Below, piece by piece: positions 8,298 through 17,286 of a stretch of DNA of 52,680 bases. The notes below the pieces were generated by a model. The model was not told the DNA's origin. It did not search any database and saw nothing but the letters and a program-made list of their open reading frames with translations. Position 1 is the stretch's first letter; each line of letters opens with the position of its first letter. A program made the translations under genes and the position numbers. Origin of the DNA: Methanospirillum sp. (lineage in GTDB: Archaea; Halobacteriota; Methanomicrobia; Methanomicrobiales; Methanospirillaceae); contig JAAYEG010000049.1 of assembly GCA_012728895.1 (NCBI GenBank), positions 1-52,680 on the forward strand, given 5' to 3'.

Positions 8298-8762
8298 CTA
8301 TGCCGATGCGTCCGGATCCCCGTCGTCGGCGTCGTGCAGCACGAGGTGGCTGTTGACGGCGAGCGAGCCCGGGAATGGCTCGTCTTCGAAGAGACCCTTC
8401 GCGACGAGGTCGTCGAGGGTCTCCCGGTACTCTCTCTCCATCTCAGCCTGTTTCCGCTCCCGATCACCGGGGATATTCGGGTTATACCCGCCCATCGAGC
8501 AGAGCTCGGGCAGACCGATGAACTCGCCGTCATCGTAGATCCGGCCATGGTCATCGCCCATCCGGTGGTAGGCGTAGTACTCGAGATACTACCGGCCGTC
8601 CTCCTCGTCGAAGACATAGTAGAGTCGGCCGCTGCGAGCGTAGGGCATCGATCCCTTTCGGCGTTCGCGCGGGTTCACCTCGGGCAGGCGCACATCAAAA
8701 CTCGATAACTCCCTGATGAACGTCTCCTGTGCACGCTCCAGCGACGGCTTGCTGTCTGTCAT
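8298..8762 (-). pseudogene. Hypothetical gene interrupted by an in-frame TAG
   Basis: From ATG 8762 the frame is open for 57 codons (ending YVFDEEDGR), meets TAG at 8589-8591, and continues in the same frame for 97 codons (YLEYYAYHRMGDDHGRIYDD onward) to a stop at 8298. Both halves have the same acidic, protein-like composition and read as one 154-codon gene. The TAG most simply replaces TGG (Trp). Pyrrolysine readthrough is possible in principle, but no pyl genes are in the window and TAG ends neighbouring genes normally. The family is not recognised. It lies in the island between the hisG repeats. Confidence 0.6.
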
Positions 8763-9104
8763 TACCGGGTGTCGCCTACTGTTCATGAATCTTGGCGTCC
8801 CGAGGCATCCCTGTCTCGGGTGCCCGCGGGACGCTTCGTCTCGAGGACCATTCCGTGGCCAACGGATAGGGAGAGACCAGCCCGCGGCATGCGGATCCGG
8901 CATGAGCGCGCAGGACCTTTACCCGGGGGTTTCAGACTGGCCTTGTTGATGGACTGCGCTCAGCAGCGTTCTCCTCTCACAGTGGGGAACGAGCTCCGTC
9001 GGACTCCTCTACGGCGAGGAAGAGACGGCCGCGAGACTGCCGGAGAAGAGATGAGGGTCGGGGCGGACTACCGCCCCACGCTGGACTCCAGGCCCGTAAC
9101 CGTA
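8763..9104. other. Intergenic region, no gene seen
   Basis: This stretch lies between the amber-interrupted gene and the SnoaL-like gene. It should contain the promoter of the former. No convincing TATA box, RNA gene or coding frame was recognised. Confidence 0.5.
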
Positions 9105-9485
9105 CTAACTCGCCCTGAACTGGGTCCACTCCCCGGCGAGTCGCCCGTCCTTGAACCGGAACAACGAGATCGCCCTGAACTGGACCTTCTGGCCCGTCGG
9201 TGGAATTCCCATCATCTCACCGGTGAGCGTGCCCGTGGCGGCCCAGCGTGCCGCCACCTCGTCGCCCTCCGCGATCATGTCCTCAATGACCATTTTGAGA
9301 TCGGGTGCTGCCGTGCGGTACATATTCACGAGCGCGCGGAATCCCTCTTTTCCCGGCGGGATGCCCGGCGGGTCGTACACCTGGTAATCATCCGCCACCA
9401 GCTCGTCGATGGCCTGGAGGTCGCCCCTGTTCATAAACTCCTCGAAAACACGCCTGACGGCTTCCTTGTTCTCCTCGGTCGACAT
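9105..9485 (-). CDS. SnoaL-like / ester-cyclase family protein
   Basis: This 126-residue protein begins MSTEENKEAVRRVFEEFMN. It shows the SnoaL-type alpha+beta barrel pattern: a helical start, DELVADDYQVYDPPG, the RTAAPDLKMVIEDMIAEGDEV core and a final SLFRFKDGRLAGEW strand. Such proteins are small cyclases, isomerases or NTF2-like binders, and the substrate cannot be inferred. The start at 9485 has GAGAGGAAG just upstream; ATGs at 9500 and 9515 are alternatives. An AT-rich promoter region (about 9560-9600) precedes it. It is the third gene of the hisG-hisA insert. The family is common in bacteria, which fits acquisition. Confidence 0.82.
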   Translation of the reverse strand: MSTEENKEAVRRVFEEFMNRGDLQAIDELVADDYQVYDPPGIPPGKEGFRALVNMYRTAAPDLKMVIEDMIAEGDEVAARWAATGTLTGEMMGIPPTGQKVQFRAISLFRFKDGRLAGEWTQFRAS

Positions 9486-9710
9486 GGTCTTCCTCTCTGG
9501 CATCACACCTTTCACGGATTGAAGAACGGGTAAGGACGCGATGTCGAGCGAGTATCAGTCGATATAAAAAAAATATTATGTATTGTATTCTATTGATTAT
9601 TGTGATATTTCCTCACAGCCTCCGGGGTCGTTCGCCTCGGAAGAGGTTGAGGGTCGTCGGCACCGTCGCCCCGGCGGATACTTCCCCGGCGCCCGCCGTC
9701 TCCCCGTGAC

Positions 9711-9760
9711 GATCAGCGGATCATCCGCTCGATGGATATCACGAGGATGTCCTTTGCCCC
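9711..9760. repeat. hisG 3'-end repeat, copy within intact hisG
   Basis: This is the direct-repeat partner of 7042-7091: 44 of 50 positions are identical, in the same orientation, with the hisG stop codon inside both. This copy uses G/C-ending codons like the rest of hisG. Together the two copies frame 9710 down to 7092. Confidence 0.9.
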
Positions 9761-10594
9761 GGCACGCTTGAGACGCGGGATCAGGCCGTAGACCTCGGTC
9801 TCGGCCACCACGGCGTGGACGGCGACCGCGTCGTCCCGCGAGGCCACCGGCATCACTGTCGGCCCGCCGAGGCCCGGGAGGACCTCCTCGACCTCGGCCA
9901 GGTGCGCCCGGTCCACGTTCATCATCAGGTAGCATTGCCCCCGGGCCAGGACCACGCTCTCGAGCGCCATCACCAGCTCGCCGATCTTACCCGCTTTCTC
10001 CCGCACCGCGGCCGGGTTGCCTATCAGGCGCGTCGACGATCTGAGGACCTCCGCCACTACCCGGAGCCGGTTTGTGCGAAGCGTCGTGCCCGAGCTCGAG
10101 AGGTCCAGGATGGCGTCCGCGATCCCGAGATGGGGCGCGAGCTCGCAGGCCCCGGCCACGGGCACGAGCTCGACCGCGACGCCCGCATCGGCGAAGTAAC
10201 GCGCCGCCAGGTTCGGGAACTCGGTCGCGACACGCGCGCCTGCAAGGTCCTCCGGGGCCCGCACGCCCGACTCCTCGAGGACGGCGAGCACGAGGGTCGC
10301 CCTCCCTATGTTGAGGTCGAGCAGGTCCTCGACCCGGACACCCCGCTCCTCCACCATGTCGAAGCCCGTGATCCCCAGGTCCGCCGCGCCGGAGGCGACG
10401 TAGGCGGGGATGTCGATCGGCCGAGCGAACAGGAGCTCGACCCCCGGGTCGAGGGTCCTGGCGAAGAGCCGGCGGTCCCCGCTCCCGGTGACGTGCAGCC
10501 CGCTCCTCTCGAGCAGGTCCATGATCGGATCGGCGATCCGCCCCTTGTTCGGGACCGCCAGCCGGACCCCGTCAGAACGTCGTGTACTCTCCAC
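9713..10594 (-). CDS. hisG: ATP phosphoribosyltransferase, long form
   Basis: This 293-residue protein catalyses the first committed step of histidine synthesis (ATP + PRPP). It begins with LAVPNKGRIADP. The PRPP-site region DAILDLSSSGTTLRTNRL is near the middle. About 75 C-terminal residues form the ACT-like regulatory domain of long-form HisG, which binds histidine as feedback inhibitor and needs no HisZ. GTG 10594 is inside the metK 3' end (23-bp overlap) and is preceded by AAGGTCA, so metK and hisG are coupled. The last 16 codons are duplicated beside hisA. Confidence 0.95.
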   Translation of the reverse strand: MESTRRSDGVRLAVPNKGRIADPIMDLLERSGLHVTGSGDRRLFARTLDPGVELLFARPIDIPAYVASGAADLGITGFDMVEERGVRVEDLLDLNIGRATLVLAVLEESGVRAPEDLAGARVATEFPNLAARYFADAGVAVELVPVAGACELAPHLGIADAILDLSSSGTTLRTNRLRVVAEVLRSSTRLIGNPAAVREKAGKIGELVMALESVVLARGQCYLMMNVDRAHLAEVEEVLPGLGGPTVMPVASRDDAVAVHAVVAETEVYGLIPRLKRAGAKDILVISIERMIR

Positions 10595-11774
10595 TGATGA
10601 CCTTCTCGGTGACGCAGGTGATCTCATCGAGCTCCCCGTCGACGATCTCCTCGAGCGAACGCCGGACCTTGTCGAACGCAACCCCGGCGCGGGGCAGCAC
10701 CTGGACGGAGGCGACGAGCGGGTGGTCGATCGGGTGGCCGATCTGAGAGAGAAGCCTGACATAGCACTCCTCGATCCCGTCGACCTGCTCCACGCAGGCG
10801 TTCGCGATCTGGGAGGAGAGAATGTTGTAGATCTTCCCGATGTGGTTGATCGGGTTCTTGCCCGAGGTGGCCTCCATCGACATCGGCCGGTTCGGCGTGA
10901 TCAGCCCGTTCGCCCGGTTGCCGCGCCCCACGGAACCGTCATCGCCCATCTCCGCCGAGGTCCCGGTCACGGTGAGAAAGACCGAGCAGTTCTCCAGGCT
11001 GTCGGCCGTGTTGACGTGGGCCTCGCAGGCCCGGGAGGTGTACCGGCGGCAGAGGGCCTCGATCTCCTCCTTCATGAATGCCTTCGTATCCATGTACTCG
11101 TCGAGCCCGGCGCAGTGGCGGTCGACCATCGCGCAGCCGATCGTGAGAGTGATCCGGTCGCCGTCCCGCAGCCCCATCACCTTGACGTCCTGGCCGATCA
11201 TGTGTCGGCGCTTCGAGAGGTCCTCGTCGATGTACCGGCTCACCTCGCGGACGATCGTCTCGGTCTCGGAGAAGGGGGCGTGCCCGACGCCGAACGAGGT
11301 GTCGTTCGCGCGGGGCACGTGCGAGTCGCAGGGCCGGAAGACGTCCTGGAGGTCGGTCGAGCCGACGCCGATCCGGCAGTCGACGATCAGGTCCCGCTCG
11401 TGGTCGAGGTGCGGGATGGTCCGCCGCAGGTGGTCGTGCGCGGCCTCGACCGCTATCGCGTCGGTCGGGAAGGTGATCCCCTCGAACTCCTTGGTGGCCC
11501 GGCCCACGAGCAGGACGTAGATCGGCCGGATGACGCGCCCGCCGCCGAATTTCGGCCGGGACTCGCCCGCGACGATCTCGCCCTGGTCGGTATTGTGGTG
11601 GAGGTAGGCGCCGGCCTCCTCCATGTAGGCGCGGCAGAGCGCGCGACTGATCGACTCGGCGATCCCGTCGGCGATGCTGTCGGGATGGCCGATCCCCTTG
11701 CGCTCAACCAGTTCGATACGCTGCTGCTCCAGCGGGACCTGGTTCAGGGCCTCGACACGAATGTTCCTGCTCAT
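10572..11774 (-). CDS. metK: Archaeal S-adenosylmethionine synthetase
   Basis: This 400-residue protein begins MSRNIRVEALNQVPLEQQ. It carries the archaeal MAT signatures ELVERKGIGHPDSIADGIAE, HHNTDQGEIVAGESRPKFGG and GRGNRANGLITPNRPMSMEA. It makes SAM from methionine and ATP. The archaeal enzymes are a divergent class, and the length is as expected. A TATA-like box at 11846-11858 and GAGG 6 nt before the ATG support an independent promoter. hisG overlaps its end, so hisG is probably transcribed from here. Confidence 0.97.
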   Translation of the reverse strand: MSRNIRVEALNQVPLEQQRIELVERKGIGHPDSIADGIAESISRALCRAYMEEAGAYLHHNTDQGEIVAGESRPKFGGGRVIRPIYVLLVGRATKEFEGITFPTDAIAVEAAHDHLRRTIPHLDHERDLIVDCRIGVGSTDLQDVFRPCDSHVPRANDTSFGVGHAPFSETETIVREVSRYIDEDLSKRRHMIGQDVKVMGLRDGDRITLTIGCAMVDRHCAGLDEYMDTKAFMKEEIEALCRRYTSRACEAHVNTADSLENCSVFLTVTGTSAEMGDDGSVGRGNRANGLITPNRPMSMEATSGKNPINHIGKIYNILSSQIANACVEQVDGIEECYVRLLSQIGHPIDHPLVASVQVLPRAGVAFDKVRRSLEEIVDGELDEITCVTEKVISGEYTTF

Positions 11775-11845
11775 GAGATCCCTCAGCGGCCGCGGCGGCC
11801 GACGGGCCGGCGCGGCTGGTGATCATTAGAGATCTGCACGCAACC

Positions 11846-11858
11846 GATTAATAATATG
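11846..11858 (-). promoter_or_regulatory. TATA-like promoter of metK-hisG
   Basis: GATTAATAATATG is the only AT-rich stretch in the 95 bp between pyrK and metK. It would place transcription initiation near 11825 on the minus strand, leaving a ~50-nt leader with a GAGG Shine-Dalgarno near the ATG at 11774. Confidence 0.55.
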
Positions 11859-11869
11859 GGAAGGGGAGC

Positions 11870-12640
11870 TCAACCGGTCCTCTCGAACGGAACCCGGACG
11901 CCGCAGGCGTCGCGGGTGTGGCGCCCGAGCTCGCTGCGCGCGACGATCGGGCCGGGAAAGACCGGGCCGTCGCGGCAGACGCAGAGCCCGTCCGGGTCGA
12001 TGGCGCACGACCCGCAGACCCCGACCCCGCACTTCATGTAGCGGTGGAGCGAGAAGAACGCCCGCCCGAGCGCCCCGGCCCTCGCGAGCCGCTCCAGGAC
12101 CGCAGCCATCATCGGCTCTGGCCCGCAGACGCAGATCGCCGTGTAGTCGCCGGGGTCGACCTCGTCGAGCAGGTCCGCGACGTAGCCCGGGAGCCCGGCC
12201 GTCCCGTCGTCGGTGGCGAGCCGCAGGTCCGTCCCGGCGGCGAGCCTCTCCCGGAACGGGAGCTCGGCTGCCGTCCGGGCCCCCAGGAGGAACGTCTTCA
12301 CCCGCCCGGTCGCGGCAAGCGGCAGGAGCGGGGCGGCGCCGATGCCGCCCGCGATCGCGAGCAGGTCGTCCCCCGGGGGGAACCCCCTCCCGAACGGCCC
12401 CCGCAGCCCGATCCGGGCCGCGGGACGCATGTCCGCGAGCGCGGCGGTCGCGTCTCCGACCCGCTGGACGGAGATCGAGTCGGCGGAGGAGAGCGCCATC
12501 GGGATCTCGTCGACCCCCGGGACCCACACCATCACGAACTGGCCGGGGTCGAACCGGAAAACCCGGTCCAGGTGAAGGGTCACGACCGACGGGGTCTCTT
12601 CCACGACCTCCCGGACCGTGACGACCGCTTGGTCACGCAT
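11870..12640 (-). CDS. pyrK: Dihydroorotate dehydrogenase electron-transfer subunit
   Basis: This is a 256-residue ferredoxin-reductase-type protein. The N-terminal FAD-binding barrel includes FDPGQFVMVWVPG. The NAD-binding half has AIAGGIGAAPLLPLA and CVCGPEPMM. A C-terminal [2Fe-2S] site is visible as four cysteines in MKCGVGVCGSCAIDPDGLC and the following VC. With PyrD it forms a class 1B dihydroorotate dehydrogenase that passes electrons to NAD+. The start overlaps the pyrD stop by 8 bp, so the two are a coupled pair in pyrimidine synthesis. Confidence 0.95.
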   Translation of the reverse strand: MRDQAVVTVREVVEETPSVVTLHLDRVFRFDPGQFVMVWVPGVDEIPMALSSADSISVQRVGDATAALADMRPAARIGLRGPFGRGFPPGDDLLAIAGGIGAAPLLPLAATGRVKTFLLGARTAAELPFRERLAAGTDLRLATDDGTAGLPGYVADLLDEVDPGDYTAICVCGPEPMMAAVLERLARAGALGRAFFSLHRYMKCGVGVCGSCAIDPDGLCVCRDGPVFPGPIVARSELGRHTRDACGVRVPFERTG

Positions 12641-13520
12641 GGGCGCACCCCACGATCTCGGCGGGATCGAGCCCGCCGTCCGAGTAGAGTGCGGCCCCGA
12701 TCGACGCGAAGATCCCAGGGTCGTCGAGGACTGCCGATCCTACCTGGACCGCCGCGGCACCGGCCATCAGCATCTCGATCACGTCGGAAGCGCTCGAGAC
12801 CCCGCCGCAGCCGATGACCGGGACCGAGACCGCCTCGTAGAGATCGTAGACGCACCGGACAGCGATGGGGAAGATCGCCCGGCCGGAGAGCCCCCCGTGG
12901 CGGTTCCCCAGGACCGGCCGGCGGAGCCCGGTCGAGATTCGCATCGCCCGGACCGTGTTGATGGCGACGAGGGCCGATGCCCCGCCCCGTTCCGCCGCCC
13001 GGCCGATCGCCGCGATGTCGGTGACGTTCGGGGTCAGCTTCACCCAGACCGGGGTCCCGAGGCCGGCCACGGCCCGGGTGCACTCCTCGACCAGCGCCGG
13101 ATCGGAGCCGAGCGCGGCCCCGTACCCCTCCGCGTGGGGGCAGGAGAGGTTCAGCTCCAGCCCGGCCACGCGCCCGGCGAACCAGGATGCGACCTCGCGG
13201 AACTCCCCCGGCGACCCCCCGAAGATAGAGGCGACCACGGGCCGGCCTGCGACGACCGGGATCTCGTCCAGGAACGCCCGCGACGGGTTGGGGAGCCCCA
13301 TCGCGTTCAGGATGCCGTCATGGAGCGGGACCAGGCAAGGTCCCGGGTGGCCGGGCGAGGGAACAGGCCCGATCGACTTCGTGACCACCCCGCCGGCTCC
13401 GTTCCGGAGCTGCCGGGCGAGCGAGGCGCCTGTCGTGCCGAGGATGCCGGCAGCGAGGACCAGGTGGTTGTCGAGCAGAACGCCGCCAGCCTCGACGGGC
13501 CCGGGCCGGATCGTCAGCAT
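12633..13520 (-). CDS. pyrD: Dihydroorotate dehydrogenase, class 1B catalytic subunit
   Basis: This 295-residue FMN TIM barrel begins MLTIRPGPVEAGGVLLDN. It has the NLSCPHAEG segment, a conserved VWVKLTPNVTDI strand and the FMN phosphate site GCGGVSSASDVIEMLMAGA. It oxidises dihydroorotate to orotate. The ATG at 13520 matches family N-termini; the longer in-frame extension upstream is Arg/Gly-rich and not coding-like. No clear Shine-Dalgarno is present, so the message may be leaderless. It precedes pyrK with an overlap, and a UMP kinase gene lies elsewhere in the window (39938). Confidence 0.95.
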   Translation of the reverse strand: MLTIRPGPVEAGGVLLDNHLVLAAGILGTTGASLARQLRNGAGGVVTKSIGPVPSPGHPGPCLVPLHDGILNAMGLPNPSRAFLDEIPVVAGRPVVASIFGGSPGEFREVASWFAGRVAGLELNLSCPHAEGYGAALGSDPALVEECTRAVAGLGTPVWVKLTPNVTDIAAIGRAAERGGASALVAINTVRAMRISTGLRRPVLGNRHGGLSGRAIFPIAVRCVYDLYEAVSVPVIGCGGVSSASDVIEMLMAGAAAVQVGSAVLDDPGIFASIGAALYSDGGLDPAEIVGCAHA

Positions 13521-13613
13521 GCAGGAGTAGCGTCGCCCCGTGGACTCATCAGGGTTGCCCCGTTCCCCCCGTCCCCGCATTTGAATAGGCACGGGGTCTA
13601 AAAAGTACCCGCA

Positions 13614-14480
13614 ATGACCAGGCTATGCGTGATGGGGGCGGGGCGGATCGGCGGAGAGGTGGCGTTCCTGGCGGCGGCGACCGGCCTCGTCGACGAGCTC
13701 GTGCTCCACGACGCGATCGAGCCGTTCCTCCACGCGCAGGTTCTCGACCTCCTCCACACCGGCCTCGACCTGTGGGTCACGACCGATCTCTCCGAGGCGG
13801 TCTCGGCCGACATCGGCGTCTTCGCCGCCGGCTCGCCTCGGAACCCGAACATCAAGTCCCGGGCCGACCTGCTGGCCGCGAACCTGCCCGTGGCCGACGA
13901 GTGCGTCCGCGTCCTCTCCCGGTTCCCGGGGGTCCTGGTCGCGATCACCAACCCGTCCGACGCGAACGCCTACTACATTACACGCCGATCGGGGTTCGAC
14001 CGGGGGCGGGTGCTGGGCTTCGGCGGGCAGCTCGACTCCGCGCGGTTCGAGATCGCGCTCAGGGAGCGGGGGCTTTCCAGCGGCGGCACGGTCCTGGGCG
14101 AGCACGGCGACCACCAGGTCCCGGTCTTCTCCCGCTCCGCGCCGGACACCCCCGAGCCGGTGCGCGAGGAGATCCTGGCCGGGCTCAGGCGGGCCTCGAT
14201 CCCCGTGATGCAGGGCAAGGGCGGCACGGTCTTCGGCCCCGCCGTCCACATCGTCAACCTCCTCCGGGCGGTCGCGGAGGACCAGCGGCGCGTCCTCCCC
14301 GTCTCGGTCGCGCTCGAGGGGGAGTACGGAATCGAGGGCTGCAGCCTGGCGGTCCCGGCTGAGGTGGGGCGCGAGGGCGCCCGACGGATCGAGGAGTGGG
14401 ACCTCGACCCCTGGGAAGCTGGGAAGATGGCAAAGGCGGCGACGTTCGAGCGCTCCCTCTGCGACTGGCTGCCGATCTAG
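13614..14480 (+). CDS. mdh: Malate/lactate dehydrogenase family protein (probable malate dehydrogenase)
   Basis: This 288-residue protein has an N-terminal NAD(P)-binding GAGRIGGEVAF, an AITNPSDANAYY segment and the catalytic His in GEHGDHQVPVFS, as in the LDH/MDH superfamily. Methanogens use malate dehydrogenase in the partial TCA cycle, so that role is inferred. It is slightly shorter than average. It ends 5 bp before polB and is likely cotranscribed with it. Lactate dehydrogenase specificity cannot be excluded from sequence alone. Confidence 0.88.
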   Translation: MTRLCVMGAGRIGGEVAFLAAATGLVDELVLHDAIEPFLHAQVLDLLHTGLDLWVTTDLSEAVSADIGVFAAGSPRNPNIKSRADLLAANLPVADECVRVLSRFPGVLVAITNPSDANAYYITRRSGFDRGRVLGFGGQLDSARFEIALRERGLSSGGTVLGEHGDHQVPVFSRSAPDTPEPVREEILAGLRRASIPVMQGKGGTVFGPAVHIVNLLRAVAEDQRRVLPVSVALEGEYGIEGCSLAVPAEVGREGARRIEEWDLDPWEAGKMAKAATFERSLCDWLPI

Positions 14481-14485
14481 GGGCC

Positions 14486-16897
14486 ATGGCGGGCAACTGG
14501 ATCGAGTGCACGATCGCGCAGGTCGAGTACTCGGCCGGGCCGGCCGGGACGACGGTCCACGTCTTCGGCCGGGACGCTGGCCGGAACCCGGTGCACGTCC
14601 GGGTGACCGGGTTCCGCCCCTACTTCTACGTCCCCGAGGGCGAGGCGGAGGCGGCGGTCTCGACGGGGATGCTGGAGCTCGAGCCCGGGACGACCTACTC
14701 GTCGATCCGGGGCGAGCCCCTCCGGCGACTCTGCACAACCCGCCCGGCCGACGTCCGGGACCTCCGCGCGGGCTACCGTCACCACGAGGCCGATATCCCG
14801 TTCACGACCCGCTTTCTGATCGACGCGGGGCTCTACGGCGGGATCCGCGTTCCGCGCGAGGAGGTCGAGTTCTCAGAGGTGGAACCCTCCGACCTCGACG
14901 TCCCCGCCCGGATCTGCTTCATCGACATCGAGTGCGAGGACGAGCGCGGCTTTCCCGACCCGGACCGCGACCAGGTGATCTGCATCACCTGCCACGACTC
15001 GTACGACGACCACTACACCTCGTTCCTGCTCCGGCCGATCGACGGGGTGGCGGTCGATCCCGGCGGGATCGCCTCCGGGCTCACGAACGCCTGCGTCCGG
15101 TCAGACAACCACACCCTCTGCGTCTACGACTCCGAGGTCGGGCTCTTCGCCGGGCTCGCGGAGTACGTCCAGCGGACCGATCCCGACATCGTCTCGGGCT
15201 GGAACGTGGCCGAGTTCGATATCCCCTATATCGTCGACCGGATGCTCCGGCTCGGTCTCCAGCCCACCGAGGCGCTCGCGCGCCTGCCGGGTTCCGGCGG
15301 GCGCAACCCGCTCCGGGGCCGGGTTATCTTCGACCTGCTCGGGGCGTACAAGAAGGTCCACGTCCAGAAGCGCGAGTCCTACCGGCTCGACGCCATCGCG
15401 CAGCTCGAGCTCGGCGAGACCAAGGTCCGGTACACGGGCACGATCTCGGGCCTCTGGCGGCAGAACCCGGGCCTCCTGGTCGAGTACAACATCAAGGACG
15501 TCGAGCTCTGCGCCGCGCTGAACCGGAAGGACTCAATCGTCGAGTTCTACCGCGAGATCGCCCGGTACGTCGGCTGCCCGCTCGACCGCTCGTTCAACTC
15601 GAGCCAGGTGGTCGACGTCTACATCCTCAGGAAGGCCTTCGGACGGTTCGTCCTCCCGTCGAAGGGGGCAGTGGTGGCCGAGGAGTTCGAGGGGGCGACC
15701 GTCTTTGAGCCTTCGCGGGGGGTGCGCGAGAACGTGGTGGTCCTGGATCTCAAGTCGCTCTACCCGATGGCGATGATGACCATCAACGCCTCGCCCGAGA
15801 CCAAGGACCCGCAGGGTGAGCTCCGGGCCCCGAACGGGGTCCGTTTCCGCGCGGAGCCGGACGGTTTGACGCGCGCCATCATCGCCGAGCTCCTGGCCGA
15901 GCGGGACGAGCGGAAGCGGCTCCGGGAGACCTTCCCGTTCGGCTCACCCGAGTACCACCTGCTGGACCTGCAGCAGAACGTGATCAAGGTCATCATGAAC
16001 TCGTACTACGGGGTCTCGGGCTACGTCCGGTTCAGGCTCTATGACCGCGAGATCGGGTCGGCAGTCACCTCGGTAGGCCGGGCGATCATCGAGCACACCC
16101 GGGCTGTGATCGAGAACCTGGGCTACCGCGTCCTCTACGGCGACACCGATTCGTGCATGATCGGGATGCCACCGATGGACCGCGACGCGACGATCGCAGC
16201 GGCCCGAGCGATCGAGCAGGCGCTCAACGAGTCCTACGGGGCATTCGCCCGCGAAACCCTGAACGCGGACCGTCACTTCTTCTCGATCAAGTTCGAGAAG
16301 ATCTACCGGCGGTTCTTCCAGGCCGGCCGGAAGAAGCGGTACGCCGGCCACCTGGTCTGGAAAGAGGGCCAGGACGTCGACGAGATCGACGTGGTCGGGT
16401 TCGAGCTACGCCGCTCGGACTCGCCGGCGATCACGAAAGAGGTCCAGGGCCGGGTGATGGAGATGATCCTCCGCGGCGAGGGGTACGACGCCGTCCGGGA
16501 CTACCTGGGACGGGTCATCACGCGCTACCGCGCCGGCGGGTTCTCGCTCGACGAGGTCGGGATCCCCGGCGGGATCGGGAAGGCGCTTGACGCCTACGCC
16601 ACGGACGACGCCCACATACGGGGCGCGAAATACGCGAACGCACACCTGGGCACATCGTTCGGCCGGGGCTCAAAGCCGAAGCGGGTCTACATCCGGTCGG
16701 TGAACGGGAAGTACCCGAAGACCGACGTGGTGGCGTTCGAGTACGAGGACCAGGTCCCCCCCGAGTTCACTGTGGACTGGGAGACGATGCTCGAGAAGAC
16801 GCTCAGGCAGCCGATATCGCGGATCATCGAGGCCCTAGGGTGGGATTGGGCTGACGTCGACCCCTCGAGGACGAACCTCTCGCAGTGGGGCTTCTGA
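14486..16897 (+). CDS. polB: Family B DNA polymerase
   Basis: This 803-residue replicative or repair polymerase has both activities intact. Exonuclease motifs: Exo I FIDIECED (Asp ~147), Exo II SGWNVAEFDIPY and Exo III YNIKDVEL. Polymerase motifs: A LDLKSLYPMAM (Asp ~421), B KVIMNSYYG (~500) and C YGDTDS (~551-556). Motif A has Met where SLYPS is commonest. ATG 14486 follows mdh by 5 bp, so mdh-polB is probably one transcript. The clamp loader gene rfcL is 11 kb away. No intein or insertion is seen. Confidence 0.97.
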   Translation: MAGNWIECTIAQVEYSAGPAGTTVHVFGRDAGRNPVHVRVTGFRPYFYVPEGEAEAAVSTGMLELEPGTTYSSIRGEPLRRLCTTRPADVRDLRAGYRHHEADIPFTTRFLIDAGLYGGIRVPREEVEFSEVEPSDLDVPARICFIDIECEDERGFPDPDRDQVICITCHDSYDDHYTSFLLRPIDGVAVDPGGIASGLTNACVRSDNHTLCVYDSEVGLFAGLAEYVQRTDPDIVSGWNVAEFDIPYIVDRMLRLGLQPTEALARLPGSGGRNPLRGRVIFDLLGAYKKVHVQKRESYRLDAIAQLELGETKVRYTGTISGLWRQNPGLLVEYNIKDVELCAALNRKDSIVEFYREIARYVGCPLDRSFNSSQVVDVYILRKAFGRFVLPSKGAVVAEEFEGATVFEPSRGVRENVVVLDLKSLYPMAMMTINASPETKDPQGELRAPNGVRFRAEPDGLTRAIIAELLAERDERKRLRETFPFGSPEYHLLDLQQNVIKVIMNSYYGVSGYVRFRLYDREIGSAVTSVGRAIIEHTRAVIENLGYRVLYGDTDSCMIGMPPMDRDATIAAARAIEQALNESYGAFARETLNADRHFFSIKFEKIYRRFFQAGRKKRYAGHLVWKEGQDVDEIDVVGFELRRSDSPAITKEVQGRVMEMILRGEGYDAVRDYLGRVITRYRAGGFSLDEVGIPGGIGKALDAYATDDAHIRGAKYANAHLGTSFGRGSKPKRVYIRSVNGKYPKTDVVAFEYEDQVPPEFTVDWETMLEKTLRQPISRIIEALGWDWADVDPSRTNLSQWGF

Positions 16898-17286
16898 ACG
16901 CCACGGCGGAGCGGCGGCGGACGGCCCGGGTATCGAGGCGCCGCGCCGGGAGTGGGGCGAGAGACGACCCGTTCTGCCCTGGCTCCCGCCGTCCCTGCGA
17001 CCGCGCCCGGGGGTGAGGGAACGTCTCCCCTCCCGGACGGGACGCCGACGCCTCCCCCTGCCGGCTGTATTCCGGCGTGACCGGATCGGCGGGGGGAGAC
17101 GTTTCGTGTCCCGGTTTCCGGTCTCCCTGCAGCGTTCCCTGCGGGAATCGGGGGTCCGGTACGGGCCGCCGTCAGGGGACCGGGGGGCCACAGGCCCTGC
17201 GGCGCTCCCGGTTGGTTGGATGATGGTCGGCGCATCAATCCGACACGTATAATCGTGCCGCCGGTGAAGCCTTTCTGGAGAATTTC
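16898..17286. other. Intergenic region with promoter of the solute-binding lipoprotein
   Basis: No coding frame is convincing. Near the right end CACGTATAATCGTG (17244-17257) is an inverted repeat centred on TATAAT, a likely TATA box with a possible operator. It is followed by GGAG, 6-7 nt before the ATG at 17287. Confidence 0.5.

Noticed and set aside
8589-8591. TAG as a pyrrolysine codon
   Set aside because: No pyl genes or methylamine methyltransferases are in the window and TAG ends other genes normally, so a nonsense mutation is the simpler explanation. It is kept only as an open question.
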